A DNA stretch of 64,000 nucleotides from Cerrena zonata (lineage: Eukaryota; Basidiomycota; Agaricomycetes; Polyporales; Cerrenaceae). The stretch covers positions 18,671 to 82,670 of the forward strand of contig JASBNA010000108.1 of assembly GCA_038087015.1 (NCBI GenBank), read 5' to 3'. Position numbers and translations under genes: made by a program. Under the pieces are notes generated by a model that saw nothing but the letters and a program-made list of their open reading frames with translations, was not told the DNA's origin and did not search any database. Numbering within the stretch: the first letter of the stretch is position 1; every line of letters starts with the position of its first letter. This document shows positions 37,875-49,796 of this stretch, piece after piece.

Positions 37875-39060
37875 TGGCGCCCACGGCCAGCAGAACAGAT
37901 CGCAAAGAACTCGACGAGCCAATGATTCGAACCGAAATACAAGAGATGAAGATTATACATGAACAAGTAATCCGGATGACGAGACGACATACTCTTGGCC
38001 AACTTTGCAGACAACAGCTCTGGGCAAGTATAGTCTGGTGCTCGCTTCAGCTTTGAGACTAGCTCAACCCTGCCTCTTGCTCTACATTCTGGTCTCCGTG
38101 ACACTACGGTGCATTTCCTACTTTCGACCGTTTCCTCTGGATGGGTTTTCTTCTGACTCATCGCTTAGCTCTGCTTCTCATGTCTACAGCTTTGAAGAAC
38201 ATTTGTTAGCCATCTCCGCTGACTCCATACCCGTCAATATCTTGGCATGGCCGTCTACCCTCTCTCATTCTGCCAGGTCTGTCCCCATCTCCCAAGCGAC
38301 GCTCCTCTCAAAGGCTTTCTCTGAAACTCTCCATCCGACAAAGATTATACCATATTTCTGTCGTGCCTCTTCCAAAGTCGACCAAGATGACATCACTATT
38401 ACCTCTCTGGTGACTATGAGTTGCTTTAATTCTCTATCACCCTTCTCTTAACACTCGTCATGAACCTGACGCGCTATACCACTTCTCTACCTACGTCGGC
38501 GTCCACCCCGGTTATTTTCCTTACTCTCGCTCTCTGAGCCGGGATCAAGCTCTCCTATCTGATGATGGAGAAGGCGGACGACAATTTATGTCTGGAGAAA
38601 TGTGGCTAGACTGCTCACTAGAACCGACTTTGTTAAGATGTTCGATGTTAATTACTGTGTACACTGACTGGCGGGATGACGTGAGATTCTATTTGACAAC
38701 TTGACGGGAAGCTTGAGGATCTGGAGAGCGCCCCGGATGCTCTGCTGGAGAAGAGGCCGAACTGGACGAATGCTTTGAATGTGACGGCTAAAGCGGGGCT
38801 TTTCCTGAGGTTACGAGATGGCTCTACTGCACTGGTCATATCAGTGTTCAAATACGTTAATCAGGATGTCGCGTATGTTGATCTTCGTCAATTTGAACGG
38901 GAATGATCTCGCTTTCAGTTGTTTGTCGAGGAATATGACATGACATCTGTTTTTAATAGATAAACATATGTCGAAGCATATTTGAACGGTCTTGTACGCT
39001 ACGATATCACTGGTCAAAACTATACTATATACGTAGATGACCTGGTGGTACAATCATGGA
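37875..39060 (+). pseudogene. Broken LARGE-like (GT49-type) glycosyltransferase
   Basis: A type II membrane anchor (LVLASALRLAQPCLLLYILV) is followed near 38,385 by DDITITSLVT, like the opening DDxTxTTLVT of LARGE-type glycosyltransferases. The frame then breaks. Near 38,588 it resumes as YVWRNVARLLTRTDFVKMFDVNYCV, the region around the catalytic DxD, but with DVN in place of DVD. A one-base shift follows (VYTDWRDDVRF in another frame), then another frame reads LEDLESAPDALLEKRPNW and ALVISVFKYVNQ, matching the family's AALVxPAFEY block. Several frame changes without splice sites make it a pseudogene. The remainder, to about 39,220, is unassignable. The family call is from memory of conserved blocks. 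Confidence 0.6.
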
Positions 39061-39350
39061 TGAATAGAACCGAGTGTGAATATAGACAGGACAGGGTTCA
39101 TAAGCTCGAAGCATTCACCGGAACCGTACCGGTGAGCAGATCAATGATTTTGGCTTCCCCTTTGGCCAGTTTCAATTGTAGCTGGCGTGACACAGGGGTC
39201 TGCCAGATCAAAGAGACGTAGTGCATGGTTGCATAATTCTCTACCCACCACGGATTGGAATAGTGGTCGTCCCCGGTAGGATCATGAGTTATATGGCTGC
39301 GGAGACCTTCAGAACGACTGGTAAAAGAAAAGAGAGGAAAATCGAAGAGC

Positions 39351-41564
39351 CTACACTGTGGTTAGATGGGAAATAAGCTCGGCGTACTTGTCATATTTGG
39401 TAAAGCAATACCACGAGTCGAAGTTGAGCATTTTCGGGCAGTGAGCAGAGAACCATCCTCGTTTTTCCCATTCAACATTTGAATTTGAAATGAGATTGGA
39501 TTCGAGCTCTTTGATTAGTGGAAGATATGTCGAGGCAACTTGCCGCCATGAGGGAGGCTTTCTATAATGATAGTATGAGTTGTGTGTAAATCGATAGTGC
39601 TTCCACTTTGATGTTTTGTGAGTTATCGATGCATTGCGAGATAAATGTAAAGAATATTCACCGCTTGTCGCCAGTTGAATGCATCGAAAACTCCATCAGA
39701 CTGACACGGTATGCACTCCAGTCGTACATCTAGAGCATCCATCTCATCTGCTGTAGCTGTCCTAGGATCCTGGCCGTATGCCACAATGACGTTCTGCAGG
39801 TCGTCGGCCAAGACGATACATTCGAGCGTTGGCATATTGCTGGAATAGGTTAGATTGTTGATAACACTCTCATATGTGTCTTTGTGATCCCAGTAGGAGA
39901 ATCGCTGTCCATGTAGACAACGGTGAAGTAACACATCTGGGAAAGCGATTGTATCACAACATGTTGAACAAAGAAAGTACTGCGAGACTGCCAGAGAAAA
40001 AAGACTAGTACTGAGAGGGAGCTCGAAACTGACAGAGACTAGTTTTGCAATCGTTTCCAGTTGTTCTTGTTTCCATTCCCTGAGATATCGGTAGAACACT
40101 GGTTCCAACTTTTCAAGATCTTCGCGTGTCACAGGGATAGCTTCAGAGCCTTTTCCATTGGGTGGCACGTCGATGAGAGACCGAACCTCCGGGATAAGCA
40201 AAAGGTCGCGGGTATGTGGTGATACAATCCCAACAGAAAGTCTCCAAGAGACGAGGACATCTTCGAGTAGTTGGGCCCTGGGTTTTATGGCGGTTTTTCG
40301 TATCTCAAAAAAACGATCCGTTCTTGGTATATCCATGACCTCCAGAATCTTGCCTTCCATCTTTTTCCACGCTGTCCAAGCACTGTCAAATGAGGTCATA
40401 CTTATGGTCGTTTGAGAAGCACCTACCGCCATCAGTCCATGGTTTCGATTGCTTGATATGTGGGATTTTCCATAGAGGGTGGCTCTCCACACTGTAGAAG
40501 CGATTACTGAATTTAAAGTCCTCGCCATATCCGAGCTTCTCTAGCCGACGACCAACTCTGGGGAAAGGGACATCAGTGGGAACAAGCGTTTAGAAAATCG
40601 AGATCCAGCTCACTCTTCCATCTTATCCTTTCTCATCTGTCTGCGTTTTTCCGTCAGCTCATCCTTACATCGAGATTGCCATGCCTTGCATGCCTGCGCA
40701 AACTATCCGCAGACATGAACATGCGTTGATTGAGTTTCGTCACAGCAGATTCTACATACCTCTATTCGTTCATCTTTCCAAATCCGATATTCATTGATAG
40801 CTTCTTTACACTGATCGTCCGATACTAGCCCGGCCCACTGTTTCTTGAGTTTTTCAATGGTGGGTTTGTGACGGAACAAAGCAGTGCTATTATTGTAAAT
40901 GTCTGATGCCATGGTTAGTGCTAAACACCCGGGATAAGATACTGTCCTTACCGCTTATAAGTTCATCGGGGATAGGGAATAGAGCGTTCTCATTGAAAGA
41001 TATGAGATCCACCTGTATACTGTCTGAATTATGGAAGCTACGAGATTCGTCAGTAAGATCCTTGGTCAGTCGAATACTACTCACAATGTTTCTCCACAAT
41101 TCGAGCAATAACGAGCTCCCACTTCCCAGTACACCACGCGTACCTTCGCCCTCAGGCAATTCTAGGGGTAGCATCGGATCAGTATGGAATCTCGTATCTT
41201 GTGAGACCACATACGTGACAGTGATAGTCAAAAAGCAGATTTGCATAAGCAGGTTCACTTAGGAATGAAGGACGGCCAGGTAGGTGCGGTACGTTCTTTC
41301 GTGAATCCCTCCAGAGGAAACTGGAATCAGGACTTATCAGCAGGTCCCGGAAAGGCTTCGAGATGCGGCTTAGATTCAGCAGATCCCCAGGGTTCAGGTG
41401 TCCGATTATCTGGTCACCAACGAAAGACTCAGATCAGAAACGCTCGCTGGCACCAGTGAATGTCGGCATTAGGAAGAACGCACTCCGAATAGGATATCAA
41501 GTGGCAAATCTTGTAGGCTACCTGTGCGACTGCAGACATACACTGTTTCATCCGGTCTTTCCAT
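39351..41564 (-). CDS. F-box protein with zinc ribbon
   Basis: Likely substrate adaptor of an SCF-type ubiquitin ligase. Exon 1, from the ATG at 41,564, ends in LQDLPLDILFG; after an intron the F-box continues IIGHLNPGDLLNLSRISKPF, then FLWRDSRKNVPHLPG and LSEPAYANLLFDYHCHVCG. A CxxC pair (CHVCG) and a second (RYCSNCGETL, about 41,100) form a zinc-ribbon-like element, as in many mushroom F-box proteins. Further exons give IPDELISG, a helical linker (KLKKQWAGL, RRQMRKDKMEE) and VGRRLEKLGYGEDF. The long C-terminal exon is 39,623-40,373, with a last exon ending in EWEKRGWFSAHCPKML and stop at 39,351. All introns are 50-60 nt except the last, about 100 nt. The gene looks intact; the substrate is unknown. 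The exon at 41,100-41,190 is the least certain. Confidence 0.8.
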
Positions 41565-41599
41565 GGATGAGCTTTTGCAGTTTTTCGTTTTTGGAAGCA

Positions 41600-42330
41600 C
41601 GAGTGTAGGTCTAACCGTAAGTTACCACGTTAGCCAGAGGTTTACTACCTAGGCGTCTAAACGAGTCAGCCCCTGACTCGACTCCTCACTCGCTACTTCC
41701 CAGTCGATCCCTATTACCTTTAGGCTGGGGGCCCAGTGTCATTTCATTATTCACTTCCGCCGGGTGTGCGTGGGATTACAGCCTACATATTCACTAACTA
41801 ACGATATTCTTCTCAAAATGACGATTGGTTTTAAATTGTCCTCCACATCATTAGACAGGTCGTAATTAAACATGTAAATGACTGCTCGCCATCTCAGTCA
41901 AAACAGCTATGGTTGAAGCTATATTTCCTTGAGTAGTATACTGGCAGAGTATGCAATATAATGGGAAACGCTCGAGAGCATCGACACAGCTCGACTTGAG
42001 GGGCTAGACTCGAGAGATGCATGACCGTATACATATTCCTATGAGCCAAAGATGTTCAATTACCTCGTCCATTCCGAGTGGCTACGGGTTGCTATCCCGT
42101 TAAAGGCTTTCTCTGCTCACGGTCTTATTGATTTTCATGAAGCTGGGATTGTTTTCGAGGGTGAGAGGGGGTATAGAAGGGAGGTTATCCGAGTCCACGC
42201 CATTGTGTAGATCAGTAACCTCTTCAAGCCAACAAGGTGTTTAGTCAGTTTACTACATCCATTTGGGATATGTTATTCATGTCGGACAGAGTGAGCCGTT
42301 TAACTGCAACATACTAGTGTTGAAAGCTTG
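41600..42330. other. Intergenic, nothing recognised
   Basis: Upstream region of the F-box gene and featureless sequence. No coding exon, RNA gene or repeat border is supported. Confidence 0.5.
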
Positions 42331-42339
42331 AGAAGCCAG

Positions 42340-43440
42340 TAATGGCGATGATGGCCCAAAAGGGAGGTGTGCGTAGTCCCTGGAGAGAAGTGTCAGACTA
42401 CAGAGACGAGAGAAATAGAGCTACATGCAATGAATCATAGTCCGCCTTGATGTCTACTCAGGTAGTGATCGATTCCTTGGGTAAAGAAACCTCGAAGGTC
42501 GATGGACAAGTACTAAGCACTCAATCGACACTCATAGGTTTGTTTTCGTAGATGTCCAAGTCATCAGACACTACTGCTGATGCTGAGAGCATAATGGATG
42601 TGACGATCAAGCAGCATTGGAGCCTATCGTAGGAAGATTTAGTCTCCGTCCATAGCCGTGCATAATTTAAAAGATGTACAGACCATTCCTTTCGGAGAAA
42701 GCGTCTTGGCAATTTGACGTACGAAAATCGCTTCCACAGAGTTTCCAGGATCTTATGGGACAGCTTGCTCCTTTACCTATCCGAACGTCCATCATCCAAG
42801 ATCTCCCAGAGGGCGGGGGTTTGGCGGGGGAATATCTAGACTAATCGCTGATGTTTGATGCGATTGAGACTGACATCGGACAGAGATTAATCAGTGAGCG
42901 CGATTCAACGCTTGAGTGTCAATAGTAAGGTTTTTTACTAGTAACGGCGGCTGTTGACAATGAATCGAATAGAAGTTGAAAACAGCTACGTCAGTGCCAG
43001 TATGGGAATGAACGCTAGACTTATGCCAGGAGCCGTAGTCGCTTTCAACGAACAATAATCCGATGGTGATAAGTTCGAAAGCAGAAATACATGGGAGACT
43101 CATCAATTTGGACCGTTGAACGAACGAAGTTGTAGACGGTAGCACGAGAGACGGAGATCGATAGGTAGGATAATTCTGATCAGAATATGTCATCGACGCG
43201 AGGTCAATATCCTGGATTAAAGTGAACGAGAGACCGTTTTCTTTTCGTGGCTTTCAACTCGTTGCTCCTCTGTTGTGTGATGTGGCAGGCCCGAAAAAGG
43301 ATGCATATGTGTTGTTCGGAAAGCAGGAAAATGGGTCTCTGATCGGCGGGACAGCGGGCCGAGCACACCTACCTCTCCATCGTCATCGAAAAGACTCTCC
43401 TTTAGGTAACCACCATACAACTTTGCCCCAACTGCAATCA
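42340..43440. repeat. Relic dispersed repeat, copy C
   Basis: Collinear blocks with copies A and B: ATCATAGTCYGYCTT followed by ATTCCTTKGGTAAAGA (42,430-42,490 and 14,165-14,220), CACTCATAGGTTTG (42,530) and GACGTACGAAAATCGCTT followed by TTTCCAGGATC (42,717-42,755). No intact frame or terminal repeat was seen. Confidence 0.5.
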
Positions 43441-43880
43441 GGTTGAAAGCTGTGAATCCCTCTCGGATCCCGTCCCACTTTTACTGGTCCACTGGCATTT
43501 TCGATTATTTTTATGTTCACTCTCAACTCACTCGTCTTTGCTTTCGGGATTAATATGACCCCTCCAGACTCTCTCTACATTACAGAACTTGAATACTTCG
43601 TCCTTTCCCCATTAGGATAGACCTTGTGACCTCCATCCGCCCCTCCTTCCTCCTCTGACACCTTCTGGCCTTGTGTAAACGTACAAACATGTCGATCAAA
43701 TCCAAATCTTAGTGGAACTACGTTGGCCTCTCCACCTTCCGACCGACGCCAATTGGTCGCTTCTCCATTCTGCCTTACAATGTATACTCTTGTGTTCTCG
43801 TAACGCCGATACCACCCCTTTAAAATATTTGGGCAATGATCCTTGTCCCTTGTCACCTTTCCTCCTGTGCATCCGACATA

Positions 43881-45202
43881 ATGACCGAACATCCTACAGT
43901 AAAACGATATTTCCCAGACAATGCCTTCACTCCATTGACGTCCATTGGTTGGCACTTGGGAGACAGTGACTGGTGCTTTCTACCGCAGTCTGAAAAGACA
44001 CGGACCATATTTATCATTGCGACATCGGCAGCTTTTGTGGCCTTCGGTCCGTGTTTCTCTCCTCCATACTCCCAACGCCCCATTTAACATCACAACATAC
44101 AGGCATACAGCTCATCCCAATGGTCATCTCTCTTCGCGCTCTTTGGATATCCACTCGTACATCACCATCGCGGATAATCAAATATCTCGTGGTACATACA
44201 TGCGCGTTAGAAATCGTCAACATCATCGGGCTTCTCACTGCCGCTCTTTCGTTCCGGTTGTACTTTGGCTCGTTTCAGGACCTGTGGGCTAGGAGAACCT
44301 GCTTCAACCCCACCAATAATGAAGACGCAGCTACGTATATCAACCCTAGGTCCGATGTAGATGCCGATCTCGATGAGTGGGAGCGATGGCGTGAAGAGTT
44401 TCGAGTCCTGAACATCATATCGACTGTAGCCTTTGGTCTATGCGGGATGTTGACGGATGGGATGCTTGTGAGTGGTATCTTGTCTTTTTTTTCGTGACCA
44501 GTAACCGTAAACCAAGAGATATCTCATCACTAGCTCTGGCGCTGTCATCAAATTTGGAAATTTACCCTCTTTTCGAGGCCGAAGCTCGTCATAGTCATCC
44601 CTATGTTGTTATTCGTTGCATCGGCAGGTGTGCGATGTTCACAGTCGCAATGGAAGTGTACATATTGACCACCTTCTCAAGTATCTCTGTGCTTCTCAGG
44701 TATAGGTGATCCACCCACCGGGTTCAGCCTCTTCCTCTACTTCATCATCTCGATGACACTCAATATCACTCTAACGAGTTTGATCATTCTTCGCCTACTC
44801 CGATGCAGAGCACAAACACAAAAGGCATTGGGAAATCAACACGGACGCCATTACAACATGATATCCATCATGTTTGTTGAATCGGCCTTCATGAGTTTCA
44901 TATGCTCGGTATTGATCCTGGCGAGTTTTCAGGATAATATTGCTTCGAATTTTGGGATGACACTTGAAATTTGGGTTGCTGTCACCCCTGCTGTTCAGGT
45001 AAGGGAGGACTCCTTTCCGATTATGTCTTCGACTCTGACCTTTTGCTTCTCGTTGGCGAGGTAGGCATGTGCGAATCACTTGATTGTGTATCGAGGAGCA
45101 CGAGGATTCTACGGAAGCTGGAAAAATCACAATGCTTCTGAAGAGAACCATTCCACTGTCGCCTTTTCCCAGTCACAATCTGCTGCCGACCTTTCTGTAT
45201 AA
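43881..45202 (+). CDS. Seven-pass membrane protein, mushroom-specific family (copy 1)
   Basis: Polytopic integral membrane protein of unknown function. From ATG 43,881 (MTEHPTVKRYF), the first hydrophobic segment (IFIIATSAAFVAF) joins over an intron to LIPMVISLRAL. Later segments are ILEIVNIIGLL-like near 44,210, STVAFGLCGMLTDGML near 44,430, the motif LWRCHQIWKF (about 44,535) with VIVIPMLLFVASA, SLFLYFIISMTLNITLTSL and FVESAFMSFICSVLIL, and WVAVTPAVQ. After an intron the last exon reads ACANHLIVYRGARGFYGSW, with stop ending at 45,202. The LxWRCxxIW and FVESA motifs recur in many Agaricomycete hypothetical proteins. One exon join near 44,630-44,720 is not resolved. Its paralogue is 1.3 kb downstream in the same orientation. 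Confidence 0.75.
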
Positions 45203-45436
45203 TCCAATTAAAGAAAGGGGGTTTCAGTCACTCGACGGAAACGAAAAAGAAAATATCTAGTATGTCTGCGTCTGTTGTTCGGATGGATGCAGACCGGGAT
45301 ATATGTAAGTTTACGTAGCAAGTATCTGTATATAACATCTTCAACCCGTGTAAAGCCGTCGATACCTCAACATCGTGACGAGCTCCGGATTGGAAGCCCT
45401 ATCTGTTTGTACCCCTTTCTCCTTCAGAAGCCTCTA

Positions 45437-46112
45437 TGCACTCAACCTGCCTGACGACGTTACCCGATGATATCCTACTTTGCATCCTCTTGGACGTCGG
45501 GACTAGCTCTCTTTTGAGCATCCGACAGGTGCATTCACACTTCCCATCACCGTAGACGTTCCTCACCATGTTCTCACAGACATGCAAACTATTGTACTCA
45601 GTTTCAAGGACAATGCAAGTATGGGTCAGGTTGTACTACTGCGAAGCCATTGGACGAAATCTGTACCTTGCGTTGTCCGACCTGGGGTCACTTTGCAACA
45701 ATTGGTGGATTCGCTGGATGCGGAGAGTGATTCTTTGTTAAAGAGAACATACGAAACCAGTGCGCAGTCTGCGCTATCTTTTCGGTTTTATGAATCGATG
45801 ATCGATGAAGCGGATGAAAAGGATCGTATTCGGTATCAGGAGCTCTACGATCGCGGAAATATAAAGGAGGTGGGAAATTCCCGCTTGCATTGTACACAAA
45901 TAAGCACGAACAGTGCAGTAGCCGGGCGAGGGAGTAAAATATATCCATTTCGTTCTCTGCACATTGATGTGCTGGTATCAAATTGTTGCGTCTTTGACTC
46001 GGACACTTCCTCATCGTTCTCCGCTCAGCTTTTGCCATATTTCGTACCGCCGATTATCTGCAACACTTCTGATCGATCTGATCTTTCTTACCTCCTCTCA
46101 CTGTGGCTGTGA
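45437..46112 (+). pseudogene. F-box gene fragment
   Basis: The frame at 45,437 begins MHSTCLTTLPDDILLCILLD, then VGTSSLLSIRQ, and joins over a 50-nt intron to TCKLLYSVSRTMQVWVRLYY. This is a clear F-box with the downstream CEAIGRNL pattern also seen as DEIIARNLP in the gene at 48.6-49.7 kb. The frame hits a stop near 45,735; a second frame is then open as DSLDAESDSLLKRTYETSAQ and through FRFYESMIDEADE without an evident splice. It is probably a frameshifted member of the F-box/propeller-like family. It lies between the two membrane protein genes. Confidence 0.6.
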
Positions 46113-46489
46113 TTGAGTCTCCACGTGTCCCAAACTTGTTGGCACATACGTGCACTGTGTTACAGCACTAGAGATTCAGAAGTTTCCTCAATTGCAATCC
46201 AGTGCAATTCAACATGGCGGACCATCAGACGGCACAGCTCATTAGCCTAATAACGTGTACTTTCGCACGTAGGCTGTGAATTGCATTCTGCCTCCGATCC
46301 TTGGATCGCTCACACTGGCAGTTTGCAGTGGTCAATGGTCCGATAGCCTAACTGCTAAAGCCGGGGTAAGATTTCATTTCGGACTAATCATTCAGTAAAT
46401 CATGGTCTGCATAGAGACGAGAGCCCATAAAATTGAGCATCTCGTCACTACATTGTTCCCACAGTCTTAAGACTCTTATCCAGCACGAC

Positions 46490-47794
46490 ATGCCAGTACC
46501 CTTCAGAGATATTACTCGACAATTCGGACCTGCATCTACATATGCAGGTAATGCTGTGATATCCGAAGGAGGGTCTAATGAATGTCAATATTCGTTCCCT
46601 CCTCCTAGGACAAGATCTGGAGAGTTGATCGGGGCCGGGGCGTTGAGCAATGGTTTTACCTATCGTAAGTGCCCATCATTTGTGGGTTGTATAACCTTTA
46701 CATAACATCCTTTGAACAGCTATCCAACTCATAGCAGGCATAGTGTGTCTTAAAGCACTCTTTGCATCAAAACGAAGAATAAACACCGTGTTATTCAGGC
46801 TATTTATCTATCAAACCATTGGACTCATGTTGGCGAACACTGCTGGATTCATTGTCTCTCTCATCAGTTTTCATTGGTATATTGGACCATATGAAGAGAT
46901 AGCTTACCAGCTTTTAGCCTCAAGTGGTTCCGATTTCCTTTGTGCTAATCTGTGGTTTTACGAAGGCCTGTCTCAGGAGGCCCAAAGCTGGATTGTAAAG
47001 TTCAACACGGTTAACATCGTATTGAACGTCATCTTTGAGATCATTGGCATGTTAACAGATGCAATGCTCGTAAGTAGTCACTCGAATCTCCTTCATAGAT
47101 CTCTTGTGTGACGCATACTGTTCAGATTTGGCGTTGTCGACAAATCTGGAAATTTACATTATTCTCCAAACCCAACCTGGTCATTTTGTTGCCCGTCCTG
47201 TTATTCGTCGGGTCTATAGGTACGCATTCCCCTCAGCTCCCCGTGGATTATGCGCTGAATTTTGCTTAGTGTTGGGTATTACGACACTCTCCGATGTCGA
47301 TATTCCACTCTTCGACGGTATAAATCTTGCCGAGGCCTATTTCGGAACCTCACTTGCCCTCAACGTGTCGTTGACATTGTTGATCGTATGTCGGCTCTTG
47401 AAGTGCAAGTTACAATCACAAAAGGTCCTTGGAGAGGCCCACGTAAAGCACTACACGGTGATCACGATGCTGTTTGTGGAGTCGGCGTTCATGAATGCCG
47501 TTTGCTCGATCATACTGCTCGCAACGTATACTTCTACTGGCTACACGTTTTTAGTCGACACTGGGTTAGTGTTCACTATCTGTATATCTGCTATGCCCGC
47601 TGTCCAAGTACGTTGTTCACCCTTTCGTAAATATTTACGGTCTAAGGAACATAATTTCATAGGCTTGCGCAAATTATCTCATTATATATCGTGGTACTCA
47701 AGGGTTTTACGGGAGTTGGAGTAACGAGGTCTCCGTCTCGAACGCTCAGACGATCAGTTTTCGATCGCCAGATGTATCTACAGTCTGTGACTGA
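46490..47794 (+). CDS. Seven-pass membrane protein, mushroom-specific family (copy 2)
   Basis: Paralogue of the gene at 43.9 kb. I chose the ATG at 46,490 (MPVPFRDITR); an earlier in-frame start at 46,433 is possible. Exon 1 ends GFTY and joins over a 56-nt intron to PIQLIAGIVCLKALF. The membrane segments LFIYQTIGLMLANTAGFIV, VNIVLNVIFEIIGMLTDAML, IWRCRQIWKF with VILLPVLLFVGSI, TSLALNVSLTLLIV, FVESAFMNAVCSIIL and FTICISAMPAVQ follow. The last exon reads ACANYLIIYRGTQGFYGSW, with stop ending at 47,794. Spacing, motifs and intron positions match copy 1, so they arose by duplication; the N-terminal 50 residues differ completely. No function is known to me. Confidence 0.8.
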
Positions 47795-48570
47795 ACTAAC
47801 GGAGTAATAATCTTCTAGATCTAGACGAAGTATAAGTTGTAGTAGACGCGAATCAAATAAACAAAACTATCATCGCTGAGTGAAACTACTACCTGCAATC
47901 GAGTGTCAAGAAGTAGGGATAAACTGTAATGCAAAATACAATGGGCGGAAGGTGGGAAAGAGTAGTAGGATGAACGAATGTCAGCTCCCTCAAGGTTACA
48001 AATGACAGAAAGGGGGTAGATCCATCACAAAAGGCTCTTCTCCCACCCTGCTGATGCAGCTCCAAGCACCTATTTCTGCCTCCACTGCTGCGTTCGGGAC
48101 GCATCATAGTCCGAAACCATCCTCCAATAGCTGATCGTGAATAGTTTAAAGTTATCTCTTGAGCCGACAGTCTCTCATCTTCCAAGGTTGATAGCGAAGC
48201 TTTTGTGAGCGATCTCATTGTGTATGAGGGAAATGGCCCTGCAGTAGAAGTGGGACGCCTGCTCCAGGTCCCAAAGATGATCCGTGCACTTTCGAATCTG
48301 TCCCGACAGAAAACCGAACTACGTATGTCCATTCGCAGCAACACCTTCGAAAACATTCAACCAGCCTGGTGGAGGGTTGGCGAACCTGTTCGCTTTCCAG
48401 AAGTGGACAATGTCGGACTTAATATGTTCAAGGAATTGCCAGTAAGGGAAGGGAGGATTTGGATATGCTTGTTCCATGTCTCCGTAGATCCATGAGACGC
48501 TCTTGCCACTGACTCCCACTATTCCTTGGCTTAGTGTAGAATGGTGACATTCCCTGGGGCGATCCTTAAG
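47795..48570. other. Region downstream of the membrane protein gene, unassigned
   Basis: Minus-strand frames at 47,889-48,356 and 48,319-48,519 are open but only loosely connectable to the F-box-like gene (a GVSGKSVSWI stretch near 48,505 resembles a further propeller strand). No independent gene can be supported. Confidence 0.35.
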
Positions 48571-49740
48571 CTAAATGAAATCTAGAGAGAATAGGTTGCC
48601 ATCGGGATTACAAAGTAGTTGATAGACGAACGATCCATCTTGGCAAGTAATACAGACCTTGCGAGAGGAGACTTTTGAGAAGAATGCCGAGCCGACCGAG
48701 TGGGAGAGATAAAGATCTTGCCAGAAAGTGTAATCAAACATGTCGTGGACATAGATCTCAAGTACACCGATTCGAATCACGGCGACCCAGGTGTCAGTTA
48801 TGTGCATGGTGATAGCTCCACCCTTCGATATAGATAGATAAGTATACCGAGGACAGAGTGTGTCACTATATACTCACATCGAGATCGGGCTTAGGTCGCA
48901 ATTTGACAACAGATGCACTACTCCACTTCACAACGTATGGGATGTTGATATTATTGACCAGAGACACGGCAACACGGTTGCCTTGTAGAAGTCGTAGATG
49001 GGGACATATTTTCCAACTTTTGGAGGCGACAGAAGCGAGTCAACCTTTTGTCTTTGACTATTGACAGTATATCTATTTGTGGTATCCTGTACTAGGGGTC
49101 ATAAGCAAAAGTATCTTTGATTCAACGATCACTAACCTTCCGCGGATTTCTAAAGCGGACGTCAAAGACCATTGATATAGACGACTTCAGTCATGACAGG
49201 GTCAGGGATAAATGCTTCTGCAAGAGGAGTAGGAGACTGTCGAGTCAAGAGACTCGGAGACGCCACCGACCAGAGAGTAATGACACTAGAAACATCATCG
49301 GAGGACGCCACCAAGAGCCATTTAGATCGAATCAATCGGGTCCACGTAACTGGGCGTTTCTGGTTGAATTCGATTGACTTGGGGCAAGCACTGGGCCGTT
49401 TCAACCTCACAGCATGCAGAACCAGTTGCTTGAGTTGCTTCGTAGTCATATGATCCAGAGACTTCCAGTATGACGCAATAGGGAGATTACGAGCAATTAT
49501 TTCATCAAGATGGAGCTTTACCCAAAGTCGCTTCGTGCGGGAGATGGCGTGGATCCGTTTAAGAGACCTGGGCGGTAACTTGATGAGTAAGATGTATATT
49601 TCAAGATTACTGGAGGACAACACTTACTTGTCTACACTTAAGTAGAGTCGAGAGGTCTAATTTTGTCAACAGATGTAGGACATCATCTTCAATGAGATGA
49701 TGGAACCCAGTTGGGTTTGCCGTGGTATCGCGTTAAACGT
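48571..49740 (-). CDS. F-box-like protein, possibly degenerate
   Basis: The minus strand reads LIEDDVLHLLTKLDLSTLLKCRQ (about 49,700-49,630), an F-box-like helix pair, then joins over an intron to LPPRSLKRIHAISRTKRLWV and LDEIIARNLP. The chain continues WLLVASSDDVSSVITLWSV, then an exon near 49,020 (LLQGNRVAVSLVNNINIPYV, KWSSASVVKLRP) and another near 48,800-48,575 (ITDTWVAVIRIGVLEIYV, CQDGSFVYQL). The beta-rich repeats after the F-box suggest a propeller-like C-terminus. No in-frame ATG precedes the F-box (TAA upstream), so the start may be lost or lie in an unseen exon. Relatives of the ASSDDV region occur as relics at 6.9, 25.0 and 33.7 kb. Coding may continue to about 47.9 kb; I could not confirm it. 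Confidence 0.5.
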
Positions 49741-49796
49741 TACGTTGCTTCGAAGCGGACAGAGATATATAGAGGTAGTAATGATACGATGGCGAC

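Noticed and set aside
43575..43955. 126-codon minus-strand frame
   Set aside because: It overlaps the promoter and first exon of the seven-pass membrane protein on the other strand and shows no domain.
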